Shown: positions 18,768 through 27,920, counted from the first letter of the stretch. The stretch: DNA of 64,000 nt from Rhizomicrobium sp. (GCA_037200385.1 JBBCGL010000001.1:1-64000); one strand, 5' to 3'. Numbers and translations are program-made. Notes: generated by a model from the sequence alone, not told the origin.

Positions 18768-19973
18768 CTATGTCACCACGGTCTCCCCGGCGGGATGGCC
18801 GGCTTGGGTCGGCACGACGTCGAACGCGACGCATATGCGTTCGCCGGGCACCTTGCAGGGTTCGGTGGCGTGCGTGACAAAAGAGGGGAACAGGACGATC
18901 CGCCCCGGCACCGGCTCGATCGGCGTGATGTCCCAGGGGGCCGCTGCCGAAAGGCCGCGGATGGGCGACCCGACCAGCAGCGCACCGCTATGGCGTTCCG
19001 TCTCCGGTTCCCGCGGCGCGGTGACGTAGAAGACGCCGCTCAACCAGCCCGACGGATGCATATGCGCCGTCTGGCGCCCCGTCGTGCCGTTGAAGATCAC
19101 GGCCCAGGACGAAAGGCGCACGCTCGCCGGCGGCTGCGAGACGTAAGGGTCCGCGCCGCCCTGTCGCTCGCGCGCATAGTCGTCGACGGCATGCTTGATC
19201 TGGCGCAAGAGGATATCCAGTGCCGCCTCGCCCTTGAGACCGATATGCATCGCTTGACGGCCGTTGCGTGTCGCCTTGCGCTTCGGATCCGGTATCAATG
19301 TCGGATTGTGCCGGATCTCGTCTGCCAGCGCGGCGCAAAACGACTCGCGGGAGTCGAATTCCCCCGGAATGCGCAAATCTCCGACAGATAGCAGGTTGGT
19401 GCTCGCCATCAGGGCCGTCGCCTCCGCCCGTTCGCCCAGTTGGGCGAGACCATGCGCCAGGAAACAGCGCGCACCCGCGTCGGCAGGGTTGGTCGCGAGC
19501 GCCGCGCGGCATTTCGCGACAAGCGCCCGCAGGTCGGCGTCCGACTTCGCCGTTTCCCACGCCTCATTCAGCGCGAAGCGGCTGATCTGCAAGATCTCGT
19601 CTCTTTGCACACCGAGTTCGTTCAGGCGGTCCCGGGCACCGGCCTCGGTGAGCGCGGATTTGAGCAGGGCGTATGTCTCGGCATCCTGCGGTGCATCCGC
19701 GAACAGCGCTTCGGCTTCGTCGACGGCACGGTCCAGTTCGCCCGTGGAGAGCAGGAGCGTGATGAACGACCTTCTACCCGCGAGATCTCCGCCAAGCGCC
19801 GCTGCGGCGCGCTGCAGTGAGTCTTCGATATCGGCGGCACGCCCGGCCTGGTGCTGCGTGAGGACCAGCGTCCTCCAATTGTCGGCCTTGCCCGGATTCC
19901 GCTCCGCCGCGATTTGCGCCAGTTTCAGCATGCCGTCGAGAACGCCCCAACCTGGTTCGATTTGCCAGCGCAT
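18768..19973 (-). CDS. TPR protein with C-terminal 2-oxoglutarate/Fe(II) dioxygenase-like domain (copy B)
   Basis: The 401-aa protein has the same layout as its downstream neighbour. TPR-like helices fill the N-terminal half (ADNWRTLVLTQHQAGRAADI, AGARCFLAHGLAQLGERAEA). The C-terminal dioxygenase-like fold has HMHPSGWLSGVFYVT and PGRIVLFPSFVTHATEP, which supply the expected histidines, then RICVAFDVVP. This copy keeps the family pattern HxHP..WLSGVFYV more closely than copy A, where it reads HIHRAGYISSVYYV. The start is an ATG at 19973. Two diverged copies in a row may act on different residues of one product, or one may have lost activity. Confidence 0.82.
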   Translation of the reverse strand: MRWQIEPGWGVLDGMLKLAQIAAERNPGKADNWRTLVLTQHQAGRAADIEDSLQRAAAALGGDLAGRRSFITLLLSTGELDRAVDEAEALFADAPQDAETYALLKSALTEAGARDRLNELGVQRDEILQISRFALNEAWETAKSDADLRALVAKCRAALATNPADAGARCFLAHGLAQLGERAEATALMASTNLLSVGDLRIPGEFDSRESFCAALADEIRHNPTLIPDPKRKATRNGRQAMHIGLKGEAALDILLRQIKHAVDDYARERQGGADPYVSQPPASVRLSSWAVIFNGTTGRQTAHMHPSGWLSGVFYVTAPREPETERHSGALLVGSPIRGLSAAAPWDITPIEPVPGRIVLFPSFVTHATEPCKVPGERICVAFDVVPTQAGHPAGETVVT

Positions 19974-20067
19974 CTAAACGGTCGTTCCTTCGAAATCTTG
20001 CACGGCATATCCTGGTCTTGATACGGCACGGGCCCGGCAGGGGTTCCGCCCTAGGCCTTTCGATTCT

Positions 20068-22758
20068 CTACGCGGCCTGATTGTGTTGCGTCCGGTCCGC
20101 CCCAACGAGGGTCGCGACGATCTGCGCCGACGTCGGCTCCGTCACGATCTCGAAATGATTTCCCGGCAGCTCGATGATCCGAAGCTCGGAACACCACGCC
20201 CTCCAGCCCAGGTCCGGAATGTGCCGCGATAAGCTGTAGGGAGCCGTGCTGACGAACAGCGTCAGGGGCGCCGGCAGCGGCGCGGCAAGGACGTTCTTGA
20301 ACGCTCTGACGCGCGCACGTCCCATCGCGATCCTCCGCGCGTCGAGCGCCGCCTCCTTGAGCCCCAAACGCGACAGCAGCGCGATGAAGGCGTGGAGCTG
20401 CGTGAGCATCCGGCGATTGACCATCTGGTTTGCAGCGAAACGTGCCACGCCTATGATCGCGAAGCCGACCCGCCCGCCGGCCAGCGCGATGCGCTCTTCC
20501 AGGGGCGGACGGAACGCGGCGGACATGGCCTTTTGATTATTGCGAGCGTCGATGGCCGCGTCCGTCGGACCATCGATCACACCGACGAATTCGACCGCGA
20601 TCCCGCGTTCGAGCAAGCGCCGCGCGGCTTCGACGGCGATCCGGCTGCCGAAGGAGCAGCCCACCACCCAAAGCCGGGCTGGCCGCCCCGCCGCCTCGAA
20701 GGCGCCGTCGAACTCCGCAAAAACCCGGCCGCGGTCCGCGGGGCCCAGCAGATCCGGCCCGGCGTGACGGTAGTCCATCAAGACGACGTTGAAATGCTCG
20801 CTCAGCTTGCGGGCAAAACGGGCCATCGTGAAATCGGCGCCGAAAATCCCCGGAAAGAGGATCAAGGTCGGGCGCCCATCCGTACCGCGCGCGGGCGTCT
20901 TTCCGGCAAGTGCCGACAGACGCATCGCCAACTCGCTCGGCCGCGTCGTCTCGTCGAACAGATCGTTGGGAAGATGGCGGTCGAGGCGCCGTTCGATTGC
21001 CAGGAGGAGCATCATGCCTTGCAGGGAATCGCCGCCTGCTTCCGCGAACGGCAAATCGCGCCGATACGCATCTGCGCCCAACAAGTCGCTCCACGCCTTT
21101 CCGACGATGTCGGCTTTGAGCCTGGCCTCGGTGGCGGCAGCGAAGGCCGTGCCGCGGACGCGCTCGGCATCCATGCGCTCCAACGCGATCAGGTCGACCT
21201 TGTCGGTGGCCAGTTTCGGCAGAACGTCCAACCGGATGATCTCCGCAGGATGGAACGCGGGCGGCAGATGCGCAGCGCACCACGCACGGATGGATTCCGT
21301 ACCGGGAGAAGCTTCGCAGACACAATAAGCGATAGGCTTCGTCTCGGCTCCGGTCATGCGTGCGATCACAGCTGTGTCCTGGACCGCTGGATGCGAGGCG
21401 ATGACGGCCTCGATCGCGCCCAGGTTTACGGTGTTGCCGCGCACCTTTATCTGCCGGTCGCGGCGGCCGATAAATTCGAGCAATCCATCCGGCAGCACGC
21501 GGCCGAAATCGCCCGTGTGATACTCGGTCATGCCGGGATGCCGCGCCGAGTCGACGAATTGCGTCTTCGTCAGCGCCTCGTCGCGCCAATAGCCTGGCGA
21601 AAGCCCCTGGCTGGCCACGACGATTTCGCCCACCTCGCCGGGCGCCACGGCCGCGTCGTTTTCATCGATGAGCGCGACGTGCAGGTCGGCCCGCGGAAAG
21701 CCGACGGGCACGAGAGGACGTTCGAGCGGCGTCTCGTGATCGACGAACCAAGCGGCATAGGGGCGTGTCTCCGTCGTTGCGATGTCGAGGCTGAGGCGGC
21801 ACGTTCGCGGGAATACCTTTCGGTAAAGCTCGACATCGCGCCGCGTCACCCGGTCTCCATTCAGCCGCACGATCCGGATATCGCCGGCCGCGTCGCCGTC
21901 GGTCTCCGCGCCGCCGAACAGGGCACGGAATGCGCTGGGGACCGAATGGAACACGGTGACGTTCTGCCGTCGAAGCTCGCGCAACGCCGCCGAAAGCCCG
22001 AGACGCTTCAGGTCGACGATGGCGAGCCTTGCGCCGCTCAGAAGCGCACCGAAAATATCGCGGTTCGAGATGCTGACGCTGGGAGAAAACAGCAGCGAAT
22101 GGCAGTCGCCGGGGCCAAGGCCCATGAGATCGATGAAATGCTCCATGTCGTAGACAAGGCCGGATTCGCTGTGGCAGACGCCCTTCGGCTCGCCGGTGCT
22201 GCCGGACGTGTAAAAGATCGTGGCGATCCGGTCGGCGGCGGTGCCAGGCGAGGGTGGCGGCGTGTATCCCGATGACGGGGGCGGGATTGCGATCGGCCGG
22301 ACCGAAGGGTCGAGCGCCCGGGCAATGGCGGCCGTCGCGTCGTTTACGACCACGCCGGTCATCCCCGAATGCGTAACGATGCGCAGGTTGCGCTTTTCGG
22401 GAAAGCCGCTGTCCATCGGAACATATGTCTTCCCGGCCAGCAGCATCGCCACGATGGCGACGATATATTGGGTCGAGAGGGGCAGTAGAATTCCGATCGG
22501 ATCGGCGAACGCGGACAGTGTCCCGGCCAACGCACCGGCATGCGCGATCAACTCGCCGAAAGTGATGGCCGTTTCGCCATCGTCGACGGCAACGGCCCGC
22601 GGCTGTGTCGCGGCGCGCGCGAGAATCCGCGATGCGAGCGCATTCGTGTTTTCGGCCTGCCAGATGCGGTCCAAGGGTTGGCTCTTATGACGGTCGTGGC
22701 GATTACGGGACATGCGTATATGCGTGTCAACATGCCGATCGACCCACTTGCCAGACAT
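20068..22758 (-). CDS. Stand-alone NRPS-type A-PCP-TE enzyme (locus 1)
   Basis: The 896-aa protein holds, in order: an adenylation domain (about residues 40-540), a carrier domain with GGDS (phosphopantetheine site S577), and a thioesterase (about 630-885, nucleophile in GCSFGS, S701; likely acid in VIDGP, D728; His in GNHFEIV). Adenylation motifs are YTSGSTGEPKG (183-193), YHTGDFG, GRRDRQIKVRG and K519 in TDKVD. The A4 region reads FSPSVSISNRDIFG, without the Asp that binds the alpha-amino group, and the A5 core is DIATTET instead of YGPTE. The substrate is therefore probably not an ordinary alpha-amino acid. There is no condensation domain. The start at 22758 lies 35 bp after the cupin stop; ATG 22713 is an alternative. 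A paralogue lies at 53025-55682. Confidence 0.88.
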   Translation of the reverse strand: MSGKWVDRHVDTHIRMSRNRHDRHKSQPLDRIWQAENTNALASRILARAATQPRAVAVDDGETAITFGELIAHAGALAGTLSAFADPIGILLPLSTQYIVAIVAMLLAGKTYVPMDSGFPEKRNLRIVTHSGMTGVVVNDATAAIARALDPSVRPIAIPPPSSGYTPPPSPGTAADRIATIFYTSGSTGEPKGVCHSESGLVYDMEHFIDLMGLGPGDCHSLLFSPSVSISNRDIFGALLSGARLAIVDLKRLGLSAALRELRRQNVTVFHSVPSAFRALFGGAETDGDAAGDIRIVRLNGDRVTRRDVELYRKVFPRTCRLSLDIATTETRPYAAWFVDHETPLERPLVPVGFPRADLHVALIDENDAAVAPGEVGEIVVASQGLSPGYWRDEALTKTQFVDSARHPGMTEYHTGDFGRVLPDGLLEFIGRRDRQIKVRGNTVNLGAIEAVIASHPAVQDTAVIARMTGAETKPIAYCVCEASPGTESIRAWCAAHLPPAFHPAEIIRLDVLPKLATDKVDLIALERMDAERVRGTAFAAATEARLKADIVGKAWSDLLGADAYRRDLPFAEAGGDSLQGMMLLLAIERRLDRHLPNDLFDETTRPSELAMRLSALAGKTPARGTDGRPTLILFPGIFGADFTMARFARKLSEHFNVVLMDYRHAGPDLLGPADRGRVFAEFDGAFEAAGRPARLWVVGCSFGSRIAVEAARRLLERGIAVEFVGVIDGPTDAAIDARNNQKAMSAAFRPPLEERIALAGGRVGFAIIGVARFAANQMVNRRMLTQLHAFIALLSRLGLKEAALDARRIAMGRARVRAFKNVLAAPLPAPLTLFVSTAPYSLSRHIPDLGWRAWCSELRIIELPGNHFEIVTEPTSAQIVATLVGADRTQHNQAA

Positions 22759-22793
22759 GGCGGTTCCGCCCGTCAATGGCGGCCGCAGGAGCG

Positions 22794-23654
22794 CTATGCC
22801 TTCGGTTTGCGCACCCCTGCGATGATCGCGTCGCCGAACGATAGCGCGTCGATCTTCTCCAGAAGCCGTCTTTTGACGTGCGCTTCGACCGTGTCCAATT
22901 CCGACGGATCGGCCAGCCGCGTTACGGGCTGCCGGAACAACTCCTCCGACAGCATCCCGAGAACCATGTCGTAGATCGGCCGCCACGCCACCAGGGGCTC
23001 GAAGAATATCCCGAGGTGAAGGGACCGCTCCGGTCCGTTCTCGCAGTGATGCCAGGAGCCCGCGGGCAGGAAGAGAAAGTCGCCCGGCTGCAGCACCTCA
23101 TCGAATATGGGCGCCCCTTCGGGGGGTGGGGCCTTCGGCATTCCCTTTGTCGGATTGGCCGCCGTGGCGTGGTGGATTTGCCAGCGCTTGCTCCCCTCGA
23201 GCTGCAGGATGATGAGATCTTCGTCGTCATAATGCTGCTGGAAGGCGCCGCCCGCCCCGACTGTGACAATGACGCCGACCTGTATCTTCTCGGGAATATG
23301 CGAACGGATATCGTCGCAAAGCGCTGCCAATGCCGGGATATGCGTTTCCACGGGCACCACGACAAGACTGGTGTTCCCCCGCATCTGCGTATCCAGCCGC
23401 CCAAGATCGATTCGCTTGTTGTCCGAATAGAAAATCCGCTGCACGACGACCGATTCGCGCTGAACGCGGAGGCTGTCGAGCGGAAAGTCCGGCTTTGAAA
23501 GCAGTTTGCGGAGCGTCGTCCAATCGAGGAGGCCCGCGAATCGGTTCCCGCCTGGGTTGCGCCAGAACAGCAATTCGCGGCGGCGCAGCAAAGCCAGGAA
23601 CTCAGCCACGGTCAGCGGCGCGACCAATTCCGCAAGGTTCCGGACCGTTTCCAT
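22794..23654 (-). CDS. JmjC-like cupin dioxygenase
   Basis: The 286-aa protein matches the JmjC/cupin-4 type of Fe(II)/2-oxoglutarate oxygenase. The metal ligands are visible as HYDDED (H141, D143) and SWHHCE (H202 or H203) after the turn PGDFLFLPAGS, with RWQIH between them. Bacterial members hydroxylate ribosomal proteins or peptide substrates. It is the first gene of the minus-strand group that continues with the A-PCP-TE and two TPR-dioxygenases, and it is divergent from the precursor peptide. Hydroxylation of the peptide or of the A-PCP-TE product is a reasonable inference. The ATG at 23654 is preferred because the sequence before it (to 23717) does not resemble the family. Confidence 0.85.
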   Translation of the reverse strand: METVRNLAELVAPLTVAEFLALLRRRELLFWRNPGGNRFAGLLDWTTLRKLLSKPDFPLDSLRVQRESVVVQRIFYSDNKRIDLGRLDTQMRGNTSLVVVPVETHIPALAALCDDIRSHIPEKIQVGVIVTVGAGGAFQQHYDDEDLIILQLEGSKRWQIHHATAANPTKGMPKAPPPEGAPIFDEVLQPGDFLFLPAGSWHHCENGPERSLHLGIFFEPLVAWRPIYDMVLGMLSEELFRQPVTRLADPSELDTVEAHVKRRLLEKIDALSFGDAIIAGVRKPKA

Positions 23655-23793
23655 CGTATAACCGCCACTTTGAGACCTAAATACCACAGCGAGGCGCACG
23701 CCGGCGCAGAACTGCATCGTTCACGGCAGACGCTTGTGATTTTTCTTGCGCAAAATACCAGGCTTCCGTAGGAACCATCCTGCATGCTGCCGG

Positions 23794-23844
23794 ATTACAC
23801 AACTAGGCGTAGTGTCGGTTGGATGGGTATGAGTTTTGTGTAAT
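23794..23844. promoter_or_regulatory. 9-bp inverted repeat between divergent arms of locus 1
   Basis: ATTACACAA (23794-23802) and TTGTGTAAT (23836-23844) are perfect inverted copies separated by 33 bp. They sit in the 263-bp region between the divergently read cupin gene and the precursor peptide gene. This is the expected place for a shared operator. The surroundings are AT-rich compared with the rest of the locus. Confidence 0.55.
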
Positions 23845-23917
23845 ATGCTTATCTGCGTTAACGCCGTCCACATCGCACGGGGACGGCAATGTAGTTACAA
23901 GGCTAGGAGCCAAGCGC

Positions 23918-24067
23918 ATGACGGATAATCATCCCAAGTCGGACGTGCAAAACGTGGTGCCCGTGCGCAAGGAACCCTACACGAAGCCGTCCTTTCACCG
24001 CATTGGCGCAGACGAGGCGGAAACAGGCATCCAGTTCGGTCCCGAGATTCTGATCCTCTTGAGTTGA
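23918..24067 (+). CDS. Putative RiPP (lasso-like) precursor peptide, 49 aa
   Basis: The 49-aa peptide has a charged N-terminal leader and a short hydrophobic tail. The leader contains PYTKPSFHRIG, which fits the YxxP...G recognition motif read by PqqD-type RRE proteins in lasso and related RiPP systems. A Thr follows, as in lasso leaders (segment ADEAET). The C-terminal part GIQFGPEILILLS is a plausible core: if cleaved after the Thr, Gly1 could be joined to Glu7. If the usual lasso rule (Thr at -2) applies, the ring would be abnormally small, so the exact core is uncertain. It is immediately followed by RRE and cyclase genes on the same strand. The ATG at 23918 is preceded by CTAGGAG. A short GC palindrome (24069-24078) directly after the stop may lower read-through into the enzyme genes. 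Confidence 0.72.
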   Translation: MTDNHPKSDVQNVVPVRKEPYTKPSFHRIGADEAETGIQFGPEILILLS

Positions 24068-24088
24068 TCGCCGCGGCGGTAATAGCTC

Positions 24089-24427
24089 GTGGCAGTGGAT
24101 GCAGATGAGATGGGGAACGTCGCTCCATTGCGTCCGGACTCGCGCGTCTCGCGCAGTGGCAAGATGGTCGAAGCCGAGGTCAACGGCGAGATAGTCATAT
24201 TGCATGTCGAACTGGGCACTTGCTACGGCCTGAATACGGTTGGGTCGCGCGTCTGGCAACTCATCGCTTCGCCGATGCCGGTCGCCGACATCGTCGCTGC
24301 GATCCAGAGCGAATATGTGGATGTTCCCGACGACTGCGAGCGGGATGTCCTTGAGCTGCTCGATGGTCTGCGTTCGGAAGGATTGGTCACGGTCGAGGTG
24401 ATATCGCAGGCGACCGCAGAGCAATGA
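24089..24427 (+). CDS. PqqD-family RRE (RiPP recognition element) protein
   Basis: The protein (112 aa from GTG 24089, or 105 aa from ATG 24110) shows the PqqD fold. Paired strands MVEAEVNGEIVILHVELGTC and YGLNTVGSRVWQLI are followed by helices ending in LLDGLRSEGLVTVE. Such proteins bind the leader of a precursor peptide and present it to processing enzymes (PqqD, lasso B1). It lies between the precursor and the cyclase gene and overlaps the latter by 4 bp. In lasso clusters a leader peptidase (B2, transglutaminase-like) is usually fused to or next to B1; none is found here. Confidence 0.88.
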   Translation: MAVDADEMGNVAPLRPDSRVSRSGKMVEAEVNGEIVILHVELGTCYGLNTVGSRVWQLIASPMPVADIVAAIQSEYVDVPDDCERDVLELLDGLRSEGLVTVEVISQATAEQ

Positions 24428-26358
24428 CTGCCATCGCCGGGTTGTGGCGCATCGGCGGTCCCAACGACGCCGCGGCGGCCTGTGCGCGCATGCTGGCCGC
24501 ACAAAAATTATATGGACCGCATGCGACGGACCAATGGGATGACGGTTTCGTCGCCCTCGGCAGGGCCTTGTTTCGCCTGTTGCCGGAGGACATTCACGAT
24601 CGGCAGCCACTCGTTGGTGCAGGCGGCAAGTATGTCCTCGTTGCGGATATACGTCTCGACAATCGCGAAGAGCTGTCGCGCGCCCTGAACATCGCGCCAG
24701 GACGCGCGCTGTGCGATGCCGAGATCCTGTTGGCCGCATTCGAGACTTGGGGCGAAGCGATGCTCGAACGCATCGTCGGCGACTATGCGTTCGTCGTCTG
24801 GGACTCGGCCCGGCGCCGCTTCCTGCTGGCTCGCGATCCCTTGGGACAAAGGCCGCTGCACTATCACCGCGCGCCGGGTTTGTTCGCCTTTTCCAGCATG
24901 CCGAAGGGTTTGCACGCGCTGGCCGAGATCGAACGGGCGCCGGACGTGGAGCGCGTCTCGGAATTCCTGGTCTTGTTGCCGGAGACCGGACCTCAGACGA
25001 ATTTCAAGACCATCGAACGCGTCGAGCCCGGCCACATCGTCACGTTTCACGCCGGAGGCATATCCTCCCGCCGCTATTGGGAGCCGTCGCGGCCAAGCGG
25101 GCGGCCCAGGAGTGCCGGCGATTACGCCGAGGGCGTGCGGTGGCATATGGACCAAGCGGTGCGGGCAAGGCTGCGTGGTGCGGTCCGCGCGGCCGGGACG
25201 CATCTGAGTGCGGGTCTCGACAGTTCCGTCGTCACGGCGACCGCGGCGCGCGAGATGGCGGCGACGGGCGGACGGATCGTGGCGTTCACATCGGTCCCCA
25301 GCGAAGGCTTCGCAGCGCGGCCGGGCGATGTCCGCATCGCCGACGAGGGGCCCTTGGCAGCGGCGACGGCGGCGCGCTATTCGAATGTCGAGCATGTCCT
25401 GGTCCGCGGCGACATGGCATCGGCGCTCGATCTGCTCGATCGCTATTTTTACCTGTTCGAACAGCCCGTCCGCGATCTGCCCAACGGGACATGGTTCTGC
25501 GCGATCAACGATGCGGCACGCGACCGCAAATTGTCGGTGTTCCTGCCCGCATACATGGGCAATCTGAGTTTCAGCTACAATGGCTTCGAGCTCCTGCCGC
25601 AGGATCTCGCGGGCGGTCATTGGCTGCGGTGGTCGCGCGAAGTCGCCGGCGTGGTCCGCAAGCGGCACATGACACTGCTGGCCGCCCTTGCCGCGAGCCT
25701 GGGCCCGCATATCCCGCCCGGGCTGTGGCGCTGGCTGAAGATCGCCATCCAAGGCCGGGCGCCGAGCGTGCTCACGCACACGGGCATCAACCCGCGGCAG
25801 CTTGCCGAGCTCGATCTGGCGGCACGGGCGCGGGCGCGGGACATGACGTTCGAATACCGTCCGCGCAAGGACGGCTTTTCGACACGGCTCTGGGCCTTGC
25901 GCCGCACGGATATGGGCAACATCAACAAAGGCTCGTTGGGGGGCTGGGGCGTCGATCATCGCGATCCGACGACCGATCGGCGGCTCGTCGAGTTCTGCCT
26001 CGCCACGCCGACCGAGCAATTTCTGTCCGGCGGCATCTCGCGCGCGCTTGCCCGCCGTGCCTTTTCCGACCGCGTTCCGGCGTCGGTGCTGAACGAACGC
26101 CGCCGCGGTCTTCAGGGCGCGGACTGGTACGAGGGTATTCGCACCCTTCACGCCGAGTTTGCCGAAGAGATCGCCCGGCTGGACGATTGCTCTGCCGCGG
26201 CGGAAACGCTCGATCTCGCGCGCCTGCGGGCTCTGACCGACGCATGGCCGCAGGATGGCTGGGATGGCGACGCCGTCGCGCTTTCCCATCGCATTGTGCT
26301 CACGCGCGCCCTGGCCGTCGGGCATTTTTTGCGCAAGGCGTCCGGCGGCAACCGCTAG
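24424..26358 (+). CDS. Asparagine-synthetase-like protein, probable lasso-type cyclase (McjC-like)
   Basis: The 644-aa protein has an N-terminal class II glutaminase-like domain and a C-terminal ATP-dependent synthetase domain with the PP-loop SAGLDSS (S262-S268). Residue 2 is Thr (MTAIAGLW), so the cysteine that releases ammonia from glutamine is missing. This is typical of lasso macrolactam synthetases and argues against asparagine synthesis. It would adenylate an Asp/Glu side chain of the precursor and close the ring with the core N-terminus. The start overlaps the RRE stop (ATGA). The 3' end is convergent with the TPR-methyltransferase gene, 7 bp apart. Confidence 0.86.
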   Translation: MTAIAGLWRIGGPNDAAAACARMLAAQKLYGPHATDQWDDGFVALGRALFRLLPEDIHDRQPLVGAGGKYVLVADIRLDNREELSRALNIAPGRALCDAEILLAAFETWGEAMLERIVGDYAFVVWDSARRRFLLARDPLGQRPLHYHRAPGLFAFSSMPKGLHALAEIERAPDVERVSEFLVLLPETGPQTNFKTIERVEPGHIVTFHAGGISSRRYWEPSRPSGRPRSAGDYAEGVRWHMDQAVRARLRGAVRAAGTHLSAGLDSSVVTATAAREMAATGGRIVAFTSVPSEGFAARPGDVRIADEGPLAAATAARYSNVEHVLVRGDMASALDLLDRYFYLFEQPVRDLPNGTWFCAINDAARDRKLSVFLPAYMGNLSFSYNGFELLPQDLAGGHWLRWSREVAGVVRKRHMTLLAALAASLGPHIPPGLWRWLKIAIQGRAPSVLTHTGINPRQLAELDLAARARARDMTFEYRPRKDGFSTRLWALRRTDMGNINKGSLGGWGVDHRDPTTDRRLVEFCLATPTEQFLSGGISRALARRAFSDRVPASVLNERRRGLQGADWYEGIRTLHAEFAEEIARLDDCSAAAETLDLARLRALTDAWPQDGWDGDAVALSHRIVLTRALAVGHFLRKASGGNR

Positions 26359-26365
26359 AACGCGT

Positions 26366-27880
26366 TCATGGCATGGGCTTTCGGCACCAGAAATCGTACA
26401 TCTGCGAGAATAGAAGAGGTTCGCGCCGTTCCATCTCCGCCCATGCGGCGATGTCGCGGAACAGGACATCAGCCGGATTCTCGGCGCGATACCGTTCGGC
26501 TTTTGCGCGCGTGGGCAGGCTGAAGGCCAGCAGGCGAAGTCCGACCCGCGCGATTGCCGCTGAGATACGCGGCACGTCGAAGAAGACTTCTTGCCGGTGC
26601 AGCAGCAGATCGTGAATCCCGGCAAGCGTGTAGAAGTCCAGCGAGCCGGCCACCAGGCCGGGCGCCTGTGCGATAAGCCGGCGGCGGACCGTCCGCAGCA
26701 AATCTGCGTCGACTGGAAGCTGGGCCAGGTCTGCGATGATCTTTTGCGCCGCGTGGATGCGTAGCCGCGCGGTCCTGCTGTACAGCATGACCCGCATCAC
26801 GCCGCCGGGCACGAGGGCGTCGGCGAGAGCGCCCCAGCCTTTCTCGGGATCGGGCAGATGGTGCAGCACGCCGCTGCTGACGATGGCGTGGAAGCGGCGG
26901 TCCAATGCCGAAACATCGTGCAGGTCCAGCGGCCGGAATTCGATGTTCCGCAGCCCCATGCGCGCACATCTCTCCGTGCCGTAGCGCAGGCTCGCTTCGC
27001 TAATATCGATGGCGGTGATGCGGGCATCGGGGAAATGCGAGGCCAGGATCGCCGTTTCGCGTCCTGTGCCGCAGCCGGCGACCAGGATATCGGCTGCGAC
27101 CGGAATGTTGTCCGGTCCATCCGGGTCCAGCTTCTTGACCAGTGCCGGAAGGGTCCCCTGCTTGGATACCATGATGCGAGACCACGGCGGGTAGGGCCAA
27201 CCTTCATATTGCTTCGCCACCGCGCCGGTCACCGGGTCGGCAAAATCCCGCGAGCTGCCGCTGTCATGGCGCAGCGGCGCATAGGCATGCGCGATGGGCG
27301 TTTCGCCATCGGCCTCCAGCCGCGCCTGTTCGGCCTCATCGATGAGCCAGGCTCCGCCATTGTGGACGGCCTGCGTCGCCAGCGCTTCGACCGCATTGGG
27401 GAATTCGCGCCAGCTTTCGCGCAACAGCAGCCATCGGCGCAGCGCAGTAAGGGGCAACTCGACCTCGAGGTTGCGAACGAAGGTTTCCCGGAGCAAATCG
27501 AGCGCAAGGCCGCAATGTTCGAGCCATGTCGCCAAGTCGCGGGGATCTGCCGCGATGCCGGCGCGAAGCAACGCAGACTCCCGCAACAACAGTCTCCAAC
27601 CGGCAGCACCGATGTAACCGGGATCGACCTGGGGATCGGCGAGCAACCCTCGCAATGACTGCGCCATGTCGGCGGTCACGAGATCCGGATTGTCCCGGAG
27701 CAGACGCGCGACCAGTCCCTTCGCGGCGCGGCTGCCGGGCGCCGCCGTCAACGCGCTCCACGCTGCCGCCAGGGCCTCTTGGGGGCGCCCGGATGCTTCC
27801 AGCGCATGCGCCAAGCTTTCCGATCGTGTCGTGTCAGGGCCGCTCATTGCCGGCGGCAACGGGGAGAGCATAGGCGACAT
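26366..27880 (-). CDS. TPR-containing class I SAM-dependent methyltransferase
   Basis: The 504-aa protein has a helical TPR-like N-terminal half (LAHALEASGRPQEALAAAWS) and a class I methyltransferase domain. Motif I is ILVAGCGTGRE, then ITAIDISEASL and HAIVSSGVLHHLPDPE (motif IV/post-I region). The C-terminal part resembles extended methyltransferases found near other TPR proteins (segment YEGWPYPPW ahead of the domain). The ATG at 27880 has GGGAAG close upstream; other in-frame ATGs occur at 27871 and 27847. It is read with the radical SAM gene (40-bp gap). It may methylate the peptide product; the acceptor is unknown. Confidence 0.85.
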   Translation of the reverse strand: MSPMLSPLPPAMSGPDTTRSESLAHALEASGRPQEALAAAWSALTAAPGSRAAKGLVARLLRDNPDLVTADMAQSLRGLLADPQVDPGYIGAAGWRLLLRESALLRAGIAADPRDLATWLEHCGLALDLLRETFVRNLEVELPLTALRRWLLLRESWREFPNAVEALATQAVHNGGAWLIDEAEQARLEADGETPIAHAYAPLRHDSGSSRDFADPVTGAVAKQYEGWPYPPWSRIMVSKQGTLPALVKKLDPDGPDNIPVAADILVAGCGTGRETAILASHFPDARITAIDISEASLRYGTERCARMGLRNIEFRPLDLHDVSALDRRFHAIVSSGVLHHLPDPEKGWGALADALVPGGVMRVMLYSRTARLRIHAAQKIIADLAQLPVDADLLRTVRRRLIAQAPGLVAGSLDFYTLAGIHDLLLHRQEVFFDVPRISAAIARVGLRLLAFSLPTRAKAERYRAENPADVLFRDIAAWAEMERREPLLFSQMYDFWCRKPMP

Positions 27881-27920
27881 CTTCCCGCCGAGGTTTGGCA
27901 GTGCGCGCGCCCCACGGCGA

